From: JBFLXR01 sp040757065
GTDB lineage: Bacteria > Pseudomonadota > Gammaproteobacteria > Burkholderiales > Gallionellaceae
DNA length: 42,165 nt
Assembly (NCBI GenBank): GCA_040757065.1
Contig: JBFLXR010000018.1
Coordinates: forward strand, 1 to 42,165
Direction of reading: 5' to 3'
How positions within the stretch are numbered: the stretch's first letter is position 1; every line of letters begins with the position of its first letter. The notes under the pieces were generated by a model that saw nothing but the letters and a program-made list of their open reading frames with translations, was not told the DNA's origin and made no database searches. The translations under genes were made by a program, and so were the position numbers. This document shows positions 1 to 8,557 of this stretch, piece after piece.

Positions 1-123
1 TAATCGGCGACTGGATTATGTTCTACAACAATCGGCGACCGCATCAATCGCTGAAAATGAAAACGCCTGCTGAGGCTTATGCTTTAGCGGCTTGAGTTGA
101 GCAGGTTCCGCTGGGTCAATACA
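1..123 (+). mobile_element. Right (3') end of an IS3-family insertion sequence
   Basis: The first bases encode the C-terminus of an IS3-type OrfB transposase (next entry). The element probably ends at the CA at 122-123, because the chemoreceptor reading frame on the other strand stops looking like a receptor exactly there. The terminal sequence GGGTCAATACA is compatible with an IS3-family end, which finishes in CA. Only one end is visible, so the terminal repeats and the 3-bp target duplication cannot be confirmed. Confidence 0.75.
3..95 (+). CDS. IS3-family transposase OrfB, C-terminal fragment (runs off the window)
   Basis: Reading from base 3 gives IGDWIMFYNNRRPHQSLKMK, then TPAEAYALAA and TGA. 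The FYN-x-RRPHQ-L motif close to the C-terminus is characteristic of the DDE integrase (rve) domain of IS3-family OrfB, just after the catalytic Glu region. The N-terminal part lies outside the window. The gene points away from the interrupted chemoreceptor, which is on the minus strand. Confidence 0.85.
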   Translation: MGDWIMFYNNRRPHQSLKMKTPAEAYALAA

Positions 124-936
124 TCGGTGTACATAGCGCAAGGCTTCGCACAAGCTGGTACGCAAAGCCTCGAAAGATCGCGAGGCTTGGCTAATCTCGT
201 CGTTGCCGGTTACTGTCAGTTGCGTAGTCAGGTCGCCGCTCTTTTGAATTTTGACGATAACATCCTGCAAATTTTTAACTGGTTTTACAATCCGATTGAT
301 TGCTGCGCCTATAACGAAGAATAAAATCAGCTGAATAACAATTTGCGCAATCCAAAGTACGCGATTTGCGCTATCTAAAAAATGATCGTCATCGGTCACA
401 TCCATCACGACACTGGCCGCGCCGAGTACTTCGCCGGGATTCACTGTATGGCATTGCGTACAATCTATTGCATCGTTTTTACCCGTCGCAATGAACGGCA
501 CCACCGTGCGCAGCAGAACGCGGTCCTGAGCATCGTGCGTCAATTCTTTGATTTGTTTTTTGCCACTGTTCAACACGGCGTGGTCAGTATCATCCGCCGG
601 TTGTTCAGATGCGGCTCCCGCACCGAACTGCGCTTGTAGCGCACGGCCTCTTATAATGCGGATATCCGCAATATTGAGTTCTTTTTGACCAACAATCTGA
701 TTTATTACTTGTTTACGCTTTTCAGGATCGGATATTTGCCCATTGAACATCAGCGCGTTCATGGAACGCAGCACCAATTCGCCCGAAACCTCAGCGCGCC
801 GTTGCGCATTTTCGACCACGTTGGCCTTGAGCCACACAATCGCAAAATGCTGTCCGGTCAGCAAAATCAGCATCAGCACCACTTGAACAGGTATCTGCAG
901 CTTGTTCTTTAATGACAGATTGCCCCACCAGTTCAT
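16..936 (-). pseudogene. Methyl-accepting chemotaxis protein with CxxCH haem motif, truncated by IS
   Basis: Inner-membrane chemoreceptor remnant. A TM segment (about residues 16-35) is followed by a periplasmic sensor region with a c-type haem motif CTQCH at 159-163, a second TM segment (about 193-213) and a HAMP linker (about 214-266). Native sequence ends near Arg271, at base 124. The rest of the 306-residue ORF is antisense IS DNA up to a chance stop at 16. The whole cytoplasmic methylation and CheA/CheW-signalling domain is missing, so the product should not signal. The start ATG at 936 has a strong GGGAGGGG ribosome site. Haem-binding sensor domains in receptors are known to sense redox state or gases; that role here is inferred from the motif. 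It lies 94 bp downstream of tatD on the same strand. Confidence 0.8.
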
Positions 937-1030
937 GACGCCCCTCCCTGAAAAAGTTCGATATTTTGCGCTAGCGTACCAACATCCTGATAGTTATATC
1001 TAATAATTAGCGGGCTAAAACTCGGCTTTA

Positions 1031-1828
1031 TTATTGTTTTTCAGATTTACACGTCGATTCAACGCCGACTCGAAACAAACGATTGAAATTACCCGAGGTT
1101 ATCCTGCCAATTTCTTGCAGACTCATTCCTCGCAAGTCCGCCAAAGCTTGCGCCACATGCCTAACGTAGGCTGGCTGATTTAGCTTGCCGCGAAACGGAA
1201 CGGGCGCAAGATAAGGCGAGTCGGTCTCGATCAGCACGCGATCCAGCGGAATGGACTGAGCCACTTCTTTTAAAGCAACCGCATTCTTGAAAGTGACAAT
1301 GCCCGAGAATGAAATATAAAACCCCAGATCGATTGCGCGCTGTGCGACTTCCAGACTTTCCGTAAAGCAATGCATCACGCCGCCGACGTGAGCGGCCCCC
1401 TCTTCTTCCATGATGTGCAAAGTATCCAACGCCGCTTCGCGGGTGTGAACAATCAGCGGTTTGCCGCACGTTCTGGCGGCACGAATATGAGTTCGGAAGC
1501 GTTCGCGCTGCCATTCAAGATCGCCTTTCAGGCGAAAGTAGTCGAGGCCGGTTTCGCCGATCGCCACTACCTTAGGATGCTGAGCCAGCTCGACAAGCTG
1601 CTCGACACTCGGTTCTTGTTCGATTTCGTAGTCCGGGTGCACGCCTACCGAGGCAAATAGATTATCGTGCGCACCCACCAGCGTTAGCATGGCCGGAAAG
1701 CGAATCAGATCGACTCCCACGCAAATCGCGTGCGTAACACCGTTTGCACGCATACTGTCCAACACTTGCGGCAAATTGTTGGCGAGTTCTGGAAAATCGA
1801 GATGGCAATGCGAATCAATGAACTGCAT
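1031..1828 (-). CDS. tatD: TatD-family metal-dependent hydrolase/DNase
   Basis: A 265-residue amidohydrolase-fold protein of the TatD/YcfH family: cytoplasmic metal-dependent nucleases linked to 3'-5' DNA processing and repair. The metal ligands are visible: HxH at His7/His9, Glu92 in GETGLDYF, His128, His153 in MHCF, and Asp203 in ETDSPYLAP. Length is normal for the family. Its start overlaps the end of holB by 14 bp, so the two are translationally coupled. It is the last gene of the yceD-to-tatD operon. In several related genomes a small pilZ gene sits between holB and tatD; here there is no room for one. The exact substrate of this branch cannot be told from sequence. Confidence 0.93.
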   Translation of the reverse strand: MQFIDSHCHLDFPELANNLPQVLDSMRANGVTHAICVGVDLIRFPAMLTLVGAHDNLFASVGVHPDYEIEQEPSVEQLVELAQHPKVVAIGETGLDYFRLKGDLEWQRERFRTHIRAARTCGKPLIVHTREAALDTLHIMEEEGAAHVGGVMHCFTESLEVAQRAIDLGFYISFSGIVTFKNAVALKEVAQSIPLDRVLIETDSPYLAPVPFRGKLNQPAYVRHVAQALADLRGMSLQEIGRITSGNFNRLFRVGVESTCKSEKQ

Positions 1829-2840
1829 GGCGTGTTGCTCTGAAAAAGACTTTTTGATAGGAATAAAGCAGGGTTTCGAATACCAGACGCGGGTTAAGCG
1901 GATGGCCGGCTACGCGTCTGGCCTCGTTTAGTTCGCGCTGAAATTGAAGCAATTGGTATAAATCCGCCTGCTGCGCGAGTCGGCCGAGCTGGGCGGTTTG
2001 TTCCGCAAAGTAACGTACCTGCCTGGCCAGATATATATCGATCAAGTCATAAGTCCACTGCTGCAAAAGCAAAATTACTTTGGCGGGTTCAGCGCGCTGC
2101 AAGTGTTCAGCAACAGCAATTGCATCCAGTTGATCTGGCCTGCTCAGCGACTGCAACAGTGCGGTGTACTCCTTCCCTTCCCCGCCGGACTCGGCTAATG
2201 CTTGCGCTGCAACCGGCGCAAACCCGGCACGTGCAAGCCAACTCTCCGGTTGCACCACGCCTTGCGATTCCAGCCAGAATACACTTTCCTCTTTGGTAGG
2301 CGGCACAGCAGATAAGGCCAGGCAACGGCTGCGTATGGTCGGCAGCAATTGCTGCGGCTTATGAGAAACCAGTATAAATAGAACGCCATGGGGAGGCTCT
2401 TCCAGCGTTTTCAAGAGCGCATTTGCCGCATTCAGGTTCATTGCCTCTGCCGGGTGGATCAAAATCACCTTTAACCCGCCCTGATGCGCCGTTAAATTGG
2501 AGAAATGCACTAAGCTGCGAATCTGATCGACGGATATTTGCTTACTCTTTTTGCTTTCATCCTCGCTGCCGCTTTCATCGGAGGCCGACAAGGCTTCCGG
2601 TTGAATCAGGCGAAAATCGGGGTGAGACTCCTGCGCAAGCCAGTGACAAGACGGACATGCCCCGCAGGCTGTACCGTCTGCCCCCCTCTGCTCGCAAAGC
2701 AGGCTGCGGGCAAATTCGGCAGCGATTTCCCGCTTCCCGATTCCTTGCGCACCTTTGATTAGCAAGGCATGCGGCAACCGCCCACGTAAGTCTTGTAAGC
2801 TTTGCCAGAGTGCGCTTTGCCAAGGATAGACGGATGCCAT
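1815..2840 (-). CDS. holB: DNA polymerase III subunit delta'
   Basis: A 341-residue clamp-loader subunit (AAA+ fold) of the replicative DNA polymerase III. The N-terminus has a P-loop-like GAQGIGK at about 30-36. A four-Cys zinc module follows (Cys49, 59, 62, 65). NALLKTLEEPP and SRC motifs typical of DnaX/HolB proteins lie mid-protein. An acidic/serine-rich insert near residues 86-100 is variable in the family. The start ATG shares one base with the tmk stop (TGATG), and the 3' end overlaps tatD. The tmk-holB-tatD order is conserved in enterobacteria and pseudomonads, supporting the call over DnaX. Confidence 0.93.
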   Translation of the reverse strand: MASVYPWQSALWQSLQDLRGRLPHALLIKGAQGIGKREIAAEFARSLLCEQRGADGTACGACPSCHWLAQESHPDFRLIQPEALSASDESGSEDESKKSKQISVDQIRSLVHFSNLTAHQGGLKVILIHPAEAMNLNAANALLKTLEEPPHGVLFILVSHKPQQLLPTIRSRCLALSAVPPTKEESVFWLESQGVVQPESWLARAGFAPVAAQALAESGGEGKEYTALLQSLSRPDQLDAIAVAEHLQRAEPAKVILLLQQWTYDLIDIYLARQVRYFAEQTAQLGRLAQQADLYQLLQFQRELNEARRVAGHPLNPRLVFETLLYSYQKVFFRATRHAVH

Positions 2841-3448
2841 CAGAGCTTAGCCAGTAAAGTGCTGAGCGCGGACTTCACTTCTTCGACGGATTGTGCCGCA
2901 TTAATCAGCGCATAACGATGCGGATGGCGGTTATATCGGTCGAGATAAGCCTGGCGGACGCGCTCGAAGAAGGCACCCTGCTCTTTCTCGAAGCGGTCAA
3001 GCGAGAAATTGTTCATCAGGCGCTGACGCGCGATTTCGACCGGAATATCGAAAATCAAAGTCAGATCAGGCTGCAAATCCCCATGCACCCATGTTTCTAA
3101 TTGTTCCAATCTAGAGGTATCTACGCCGCGCCCACCGCCCTGATAGGCAAAGCTGGCATCGCTGAAACGATCCGAAATCACCCATGCGCCGCGCTGCAAA
3201 GCCGGGCGGATGACCTGCTCCACATGTTCGTAGCGCGCCGCGAACATCAACATCGCCTCCGTTCCCGGCAGCATCGGCTCATGCAATAGAATTTCTCGCA
3301 GACGCTCGCCCAGCGTCGTGCCGCCCGGCTCGCGCGTGACCAGCACCTCCGCGCCTTTCGCACGCAACTGTTCGGCAAACCAGTTCAGGTGTGTGCTTTT
3401 ACCTGCGCCGTCCACTCCCTCGAAGGTAATAAATTTTCCTGTACTCAC
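2840..3448 (-). CDS. tmk: Thymidylate kinase
   Basis: A 202-residue dTMP kinase, converting dTMP to dTDP in the cytoplasm for DNA synthesis. The P-loop GVDGAGKST is at 11-19, followed by the TREPGGT substrate motif and DRFSDASFAYQGGGRG, which carries the DR(Y/F) signature and lid residues. Length is standard. It lies 3 bp after the mltG stop and overlaps holB by one base, so it sits in the middle of a tightly packed operon. Confidence 0.96.
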   Translation of the reverse strand: MSTGKFITFEGVDGAGKSTHLNWFAEQLRAKGAEVLVTREPGGTTLGERLREILLHEPMLPGTEAMLMFAARYEHVEQVIRPALQRGAWVISDRFSDASFAYQGGGRGVDTSRLEQLETWVHGDLQPDLTLIFDIPVEIARQRLMNNFSLDRFEKEQGAFFERVRQAYLDRYNRHPHRYALINAAQSVEEVKSALSTLLAKL

Positions 3449-3451
3449 GGG

Positions 3452-4444
3452 TTATTGCTTTCTCTGATAACGATTAACTGCGCGGTTATGCGCTTCTAGC
3501 GTTGCCGAAAATTCCGAACTGCCATCACCGCGCGCCACAAAATATAGCGCATCGGAGTTTGCAGGATGCATGGCAGCCTGCAAGGCTGCCATGCCCGGCA
3601 GCGCAATCGGCGTCGGCGGCAAACCTTCGCGGGTATAAGTATTGTACGGCGTATCGCTCAGCAAATCGCGTTTGTGCAGATTGCCGTCGAATTGTTCTCC
3701 CAAGCCGTAAATCACTGTCGGGTCGGTTTGCAGTCTCATACCGCGGCGCAGACGGTTAACGAACACAGCCGCGATTTTATCCCGGTCGTCCGCCTTGCCG
3801 GTTTCTTTCTCCACTATCGAAGCCAGAATCAGCGCTTGATATGGATCGTTGAACAGTATGCCCGGATCGCGTGCCAACCAAACGCTTTGCAAATTCTTTT
3901 GCATGGACGCATACGCTCTTTTGAGGATATCCAGATCGCTTGTACCCTTGGCGAAGAAATATGTATCGGGGAAAAACAACCCTTCTGCATAGGCAGCTTG
4001 TGCGCCGATCAATTTCAGAATATCGGCCTCGCTCATACCCGCAGTATCGTGCCGAATGTCCGGGTTACTGTCGAGCGCATGGCGAAACTGGCCGAACGTC
4101 CAGCCTTCGATGATGCGCAGTTCACTATAACTACCCATCCCGCGTGTCACCACATCCAGCAACTGCAACGGTGTCAGATTGCTTTCCACTTCGTAATTAC
4201 CGGCTTTGATTTGCGCAGACTTACCCAGCATCCGCCCCATCAAAGCGAACATCCAAGCCTGATCGAGCGCCCCAGCTTGCTGCATTTGCTGCGCGGCACT
4301 TTTCAGACTGCTGCCTTGTTTCAAAGAAAATTCGAACGGCAGCACCGGCAGGGTCAACGGCCGGAAGGCATAGGCCGCCATTCCGCCCACCGACAAAATG
4401 ACCAATAGGAGTACAAGACCGAACAGACGCTTAATTAAACGCAT
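3452..4444 (-). CDS. mltG: Endolytic murein transglycosylase MltG
   Basis: A 330-residue YceG/MltG-family lytic transglycosylase that cleaves nascent peptidoglycan strands at the inner-membrane periplasmic face and is thought to act as an elongation terminator. A single N-terminal TM helix (about 7-28) is followed by a LysM-like part and the catalytic YceG domain with the ASIVEKET motif (Glu about 212-214) and NRLRRGMRLQTDPTVIYG. It overlaps pabC by 14 bp and is followed closely by tmk, the same order as E. coli pabC-yceG-tmk. Confidence 0.95.
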   Translation of the reverse strand: MRLIKRLFGLVLLLVILSVGGMAAYAFRPLTLPVLPFEFSLKQGSSLKSAAQQMQQAGALDQAWMFALMGRMLGKSAQIKAGNYEVESNLTPLQLLDVVTRGMGSYSELRIIEGWTFGQFRHALDSNPDIRHDTAGMSEADILKLIGAQAAYAEGLFFPDTYFFAKGTSDLDILKRAYASMQKNLQSVWLARDPGILFNDPYQALILASIVEKETGKADDRDKIAAVFVNRLRRGMRLQTDPTVIYGLGEQFDGNLHKRDLLSDTPYNTYTREGLPPTPIALPGMAALQAAMHPANSDALYFVARGDGSSEFSATLEAHNRAVNRYQRKQ

Positions 4445-5243
4445 CGATTAACTCTTTCTGAATATCTGCGGTCATGCGCCCGGTTTTCCAGGTTACGCCG
4501 GAAAGTTCGCGAACCGGCCAGAGACCGATCAGGCTGTTTACCAGAAATACCTCTTCAGCATCGAATACATCTTCCAGCGTGTAGTGCCCAGTGAGACACG
4601 GAATGCCGTTTCGGGCGGCCCATTCCATTACGCGATCACGTTGGGTACCGGCCACACCGCAACGGCTCAGATCGGGCGTGTGTAACTTTCCGGCTTGCAC
4701 GAAAAAAAGATTGGTACGCGTACCTTCAATGACGTGACCGTCGAGATCGCACAGCAAACCTTCTGCGACAGACGAATCACTCCATTCCGCAGCGGCCAAC
4801 ACGTTTTCTAAACGATTTAAATGTTTAATTCCGGCTAGGTGCGGCTGATGACCGAGACGCAAAGTGCAGGCGTGAAGTTTTACGCCATCGTGAAACCATT
4901 CTTTTGGATAGCGCGGCATGGGGGACAGGCTGACGATCCGGGTTGGATTGGCACCCGGCGACGGCGCATAGCCACGCAAGGAAATTCCGCGGGTAATGAT
5001 AATTTTGGCGGCGTAATCGGCTTGGTCGGGAATTAACGCCAGCAGATCCTGCTTCAACAATGGTTCGTCGGGGCAAGCGATTCCGATGCGCGCGCAATCA
5101 TGAGCGAGTTTACGGTAATGACGCGCCCATTGCTGCACCTTTCCCTGCCGAATCGGCAAGGTGCGGAAAACGCCGTCGCCGTACTGCAAGCCGCGGTCAG
5201 CGGCGCTGATTGTTTCACCAGACTCGCCGTTGATCCGCAGCAT
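4431..5243 (-). CDS. pabC: Aminodeoxychorismate lyase
   Basis: A 270-residue fold-type IV PLP enzyme that converts 4-amino-4-deoxychorismate to p-aminobenzoate and pyruvate in folate synthesis. RGLQYGDGVFRT (17-28) is the typical N-terminal signature of this family. The PLP-binding Lys is Lys140 in IKHLNRLEN, and EGTRTNLFF forms the cofactor-phosphate region. Branched-chain aminotransferases and D-amino acid transaminases share the fold, but the fabF-pabC-mltG context fixes the assignment. The gap to fabF is 8 bp, and the 3' end overlaps mltG. Confidence 0.93.
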   Translation of the reverse strand: MLRINGESGETISAADRGLQYGDGVFRTLPIRQGKVQQWARHYRKLAHDCARIGIACPDEPLLKQDLLALIPDQADYAAKIIITRGISLRGYAPSPGANPTRIVSLSPMPRYPKEWFHDGVKLHACTLRLGHQPHLAGIKHLNRLENVLAAAEWSDSSVAEGLLCDLDGHVIEGTRTNLFFVQAGKLHTPDLSRCGVAGTQRDRVMEWAARNGIPCLTGHYTLEDVFDAEEVFLVNSLIGLWPVRELSGVTWKTGRMTADIQKELIDAFN

Positions 5244-5251
5244 GTAGCGTG

Positions 5252-6484
5252 TCAGACCTTGCGGAACACCAAGGTACCGTTTGTTCCGCCGAAGCCGAAA
5301 TTATTATTGACGGCTACGTCGACCTTCATTTCGCGGGCGGTATTCGGGCAGTAATCCAGATCGCACTCGGAATCTTGCTCGAAAATATTGATGGTAGGCG
5401 GAACAACCTGATGATGCACAGCCAACGCGCAAACGAGAGATTCCACGCCACCTGCGCCACCCAGCAAATGCCCCGTCATCGACTTGGTCGAACTGATGGT
5501 TGCCTTGTAAGCATGGTCGCCCAACGCTAGCTTAATCGCTTCGGATTCATTCTTGTCGCCCAGCGGTGTGGAAGTGCCGTGCGCATTGACATAACTTACC
5601 TGATCCGGGTTCAAACCGGCATTGCGCAAGGCATTCAGCATGCTGCGTTTCGGGCCGTCCGTGCTCGGCGCAGTCATGTGGTACGCATCCGCACTCATGC
5701 CATAACCGGCCAACTCGGCGTAAATTTTTGCACCACGCGCTTTGGCGTGCTCATACTCTTCCAGCACCAACACCCCAGCGCCCTCGCCCATCACGAAACC
5801 GTCACGGTCTTTGTCCCACGGACGGCTGGCGGTTGCCGGATCGTCGTTGCGAGTGGATAGCGCACGCGCTGCAGAAAAACCGCCGACTGCCAGTTCGCAA
5901 ACGGTCGCTTCCGCGCCACCTGCAATCATGACATCCGCATCGCCGTATTCGATCATGCGTGCAGATTCGCCGATGCAATGCGTTCCGGTTGTACAGGCGG
6001 TAACCACCGCCAGATTCGGCCCCTTCAAACCAAACATAATCGACAAATTGCCGGAGATCATGTTGATGATGGTGCCGGGAATAAAGAAAGGAGAAATCTT
6101 GCGCGGTCCTGCGGCAAGATACTCGTTATGGGTTTCTTCAATCATCGGCAGACCGCCGATGCCGGAGCCGATATTGACGCCGATACGTTCGGCATTCTGC
6201 TCGGTGACGACCAATCCGGAATCCCGGAAAGCCTGTATGCCGGCAGCCAAACCGTAATGGATAAAGGTATCCATCCGGCGGGCATCCTTGGCTGAGAGAT
6301 ACTGGGTAACGTCAAAATCCTTGACCTCACCCGCAACCTGACAAGCAAAGGCAGAAGCATCGAAATGGCTGATCCGGGTAATACCGGACTTACCGTTCAA
6401 CAGATTCTGCCAAGCTTCCGCTACCGTATTGCCGACTGGGGAAATAATCCCCAGACCGGTTACTACCACTCTGCGTTTAGTCAA
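5252..6484 (-). CDS. fabF: Beta-ketoacyl-ACP synthase II
   Basis: A 410-residue condensing enzyme that elongates acyl-ACP with malonyl-ACP in type II fatty acid synthesis. The thiolase-fold active site is complete: Cys164 in TACTTGTHC, His in NAHGTSTPLGD and His in SMTGHLLGGAGG. The N-terminal RRVVVTGLGIISPVGN is classic FabF. It follows acpP by 38 bp. FabB is less likely given full-length FabF-like sequence and its place next to acpP. Confidence 0.97.
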   Translation of the reverse strand: MTKRRVVVTGLGIISPVGNTVAEAWQNLLNGKSGITRISHFDASAFACQVAGEVKDFDVTQYLSAKDARRMDTFIHYGLAAGIQAFRDSGLVVTEQNAERIGVNIGSGIGGLPMIEETHNEYLAAGPRKISPFFIPGTIINMISGNLSIMFGLKGPNLAVVTACTTGTHCIGESARMIEYGDADVMIAGGAEATVCELAVGGFSAARALSTRNDDPATASRPWDKDRDGFVMGEGAGVLVLEEYEHAKARGAKIYAELAGYGMSADAYHMTAPSTDGPKRSMLNALRNAGLNPDQVSYVNAHGTSTPLGDKNESEAIKLALGDHAYKATISSTKSMTGHLLGGAGGVESLVCALAVHHQVVPPTINIFEQDSECDLDYCPNTAREMKVDVAVNNNFGFGGTNGTLVFRKV

Positions 6485-6522
6485 TTCGACTCCGCTATCA
6501 TTCTGCTATTCTGAACAACAGA

Positions 6523-6759
6523 TTACTTCTGGTGCGCAACGACGTAGTCGATGGCTTGCTGCACAGTGGTAATCTTTTCTGCTTCTTCATCGGGAATTTC
6601 GCACTCGAATTCTTCTTCCAGCGCCATTACCAGTTCCACGGTGTCCAGAGAATCCGCGCCCAAGTCGTTGACGAACGAGGATTCGTTCTTAACTTCGGAT
6701 TCGTTCACGCCGAGTTGTTCGGCAACGATTTTCTTGACGCGTTGTTCTAGGTCAGACAT
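6523..6759 (-). CDS. acpP: Acyl carrier protein
   Basis: A 78-residue acidic carrier protein that holds growing acyl chains on phosphopantetheine. The attachment site is Ser37 in GADSLDTVEL. The start chosen is the ATG at 6759 (MSDLEQRVKK), preceded by GGAGAA at a good distance. The open frame extends upstream to 6813, but that extension has no family match and no ribosome site. It sits between fabG (74 bp upstream) and fabF (38 bp downstream), the standard position. Confidence 0.97.
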   Translation of the reverse strand: MSDLEQRVKKIVAEQLGVNESEVKNESSFVNDLGADSLDTVELVMALEEEFECEIPDEEAEKITTVQQAIDYVVAHQK

Positions 6760-6833
6760 TTGATTCTCCCTACTTTGGTTATAAATACAAAAAAGGTGTG
6801 GGCATTCTACCAAACTTGGCCGGAATTCCCAAA

Positions 6834-7577
6834 CTATTCCATGTGCATACCGCCGTTGACATGCAAGGTTTCGCCTGTCATATAGGCTGCGCCAGGCCCA
6901 GCCAGAAATGCCACGACTGCAGCAATGTCAGCAGGCTGCCCTAAACGTTTTAGCGGCACATTTTCGATCAGCTTGTCGCGTTGTTCCTGCAACAGTGCTT
7001 CGGTCATATCGGTGGCGATAAAACCCGGTGCAACGCAATTTACTGTGATATTACGGCTGCCGACTTCGCGCGCTAACGACTTGGTAAAGCCCACCATACC
7101 TGCCTTCGAAGCCGCATAATTGGTCTGACCGGCATTTCCCATCGCTCCGACAACGGAAGAAATGCTGATAATGCGGCCGTAGCGTGCCTTCATCATGCCG
7201 CGCAGCACAGCGCGGCTCATGCGGAATACTGATTTTAGATTGGTCGACAAAACGTCTTCCCATTCCTCGTCGCTCATACGGGCCAGCAAATTGTCGCGGG
7301 TAATACCGGCATTGTTCACCAGCACTGCGATTTCACCGTATTGCTTGCGCACGGCATCCACCACAGCATCGATTTGCGCGCCATCGTTCACATTTAACGT
7401 CATGCCGCAACCGGCAACTCCGGCAGCATTCAAGTATTCGCTGATGGCTTGCGCGCCCTTGTCCGAGGTTGCTGTGCCAACCACCGCCGCGCCGAGCTTG
7501 CCGAGTTCCAGCGCGATTGCCTGACCGATACCGCGGCTTGCGCCGGTAACCAATGCTACTTGCCCTTGCAAAATCAT
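6834..7577 (-). CDS. fabG: 3-oxoacyl-ACP reductase
   Basis: A 247-residue short-chain dehydrogenase that reduces 3-oxoacyl-ACP with NADPH, the second step of each fatty acid elongation cycle. The Rossmann glycine motif is TGASRGIGQA (11-20), NNAG is at about 88-91, and the catalytic Ser near 141, Tyr154 and Lys158 (NYAASKAG) are in place. The C-terminal GETLHVNGGMHM is typical FabG. It lies 17 bp after fabD. Confidence 0.97.
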   Translation of the reverse strand: MILQGQVALVTGASRGIGQAIALELGKLGAAVVGTATSDKGAQAISEYLNAAGVAGCGMTLNVNDGAQIDAVVDAVRKQYGEIAVLVNNAGITRDNLLARMSDEEWEDVLSTNLKSVFRMSRAVLRGMMKARYGRIISISSVVGAMGNAGQTNYAASKAGMVGFTKSLAREVGSRNITVNCVAPGFIATDMTEALLQEQRDKLIENVPLKRLGQPADIAAVVAFLAGPGAAYMTGETLHVNGGMHME

Positions 7578-7594
7578 GTTGTTCTCCCCGTTGT

Positions 7595-8527
7595 TCAGGC
7601 TAAGGTTTCCAGCGCAGCACGCATTGCATCGCCGTCGTTCAATGCCAACGCCTGCTGACTAACGTCGATACGCTTATTCAGCCCGGCCAGCACCTTGCCC
7701 GGCGCGCATTCCAAATTATGCGTGACGCCGTGCTTGCCGAAAGATAATACCGTTTCCACCCAGCGCACCGGCGAATACAACTGACGCACCAGCGCATCCT
7801 TAATGGCTGCCGCATCGGTGTGGCTTGCCACATCCGCATTATGTACGACTGGTACGACAGGAACTTGAACACTGATGTTTTGCAGGTATGCGCCGAGCTT
7901 GTCCGCTGCGCCGCGCAACAAACTGCAATGCGACGGCACGCTCATCGGCAGCATCAGTGCACGCTTTGCGCCTTTCGCCTTCGCCAGCTCCATGCCACGC
8001 TCAACCGCTGCGCGATGCCCAGCAATGACTACCTGACCCGGCGAGTTGAAATTGACGGCCTCAAGCACTTCGCCGTTCGCCGCCTCGGTGCAAACTGCAC
8101 GCACAGTATCATCATCCAGCCCCAGAATGGCGGCAATGCCACCCACACCTTCCGGCACGGCTTGCTGCATGCATTCAGCACGGTAACGCACCAGCGGCAA
8201 GGCATCCACGAACGATAACGCTCCTGCGGCAACCAGTGCCGTGTATTCGCCCAGGCTGTGCCCCGCAAAGACAACAGGCTGCGGACCGTTCAGGCTTTGC
8301 CAGACACGGTAAGTCGCCACACCGGCAGTCAGCATGAGCGGCTGCGTATTCACCGTTGCGTTCAGATCGGCATCCGCACCCTCGTTAACGAGTTGCCACA
8401 AATCCTGCTTCAGGATATCGGAGGCTTCGGCAAAAGTTTGCTGTACAACGGGAAAATCGGCATAACCGTTCATCATGCCGCGCGATTGCGATCCCTGGCC
8501 GGGAAATACAAAAGCAAATTTATTCAT
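7595..8527 (-). CDS. fabD: Malonyl-CoA:ACP transacylase
   Basis: A 310-residue acyltransferase that loads malonate from CoA onto acyl carrier protein. It has the GQGSQ motif (10-14), nucleophile Ser91 in GHSLGEY, and His200 in VPSHC as the partner of the Ser-His dyad. It is of standard length and sits between fabH (30 bp upstream) and fabG. Confidence 0.97.
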   Translation of the reverse strand: MNKFAFVFPGQGSQSRGMMNGYADFPVVQQTFAEASDILKQDLWQLVNEGADADLNATVNTQPLMLTAGVATYRVWQSLNGPQPVVFAGHSLGEYTALVAAGALSFVDALPLVRYRAECMQQAVPEGVGGIAAILGLDDDTVRAVCTEAANGEVLEAVNFNSPGQVVIAGHRAAVERGMELAKAKGAKRALMLPMSVPSHCSLLRGAADKLGAYLQNISVQVPVVPVVHNADVASHTDAAAIKDALVRQLYSPVRWVETVLSFGKHGVTHNLECAPGKVLAGLNKRIDVSQQALALNDGDAMRAALETLA

Positions 8528-8557
8528 TGCATTAAATGTTTTTGTTGAAGTAGAGAG

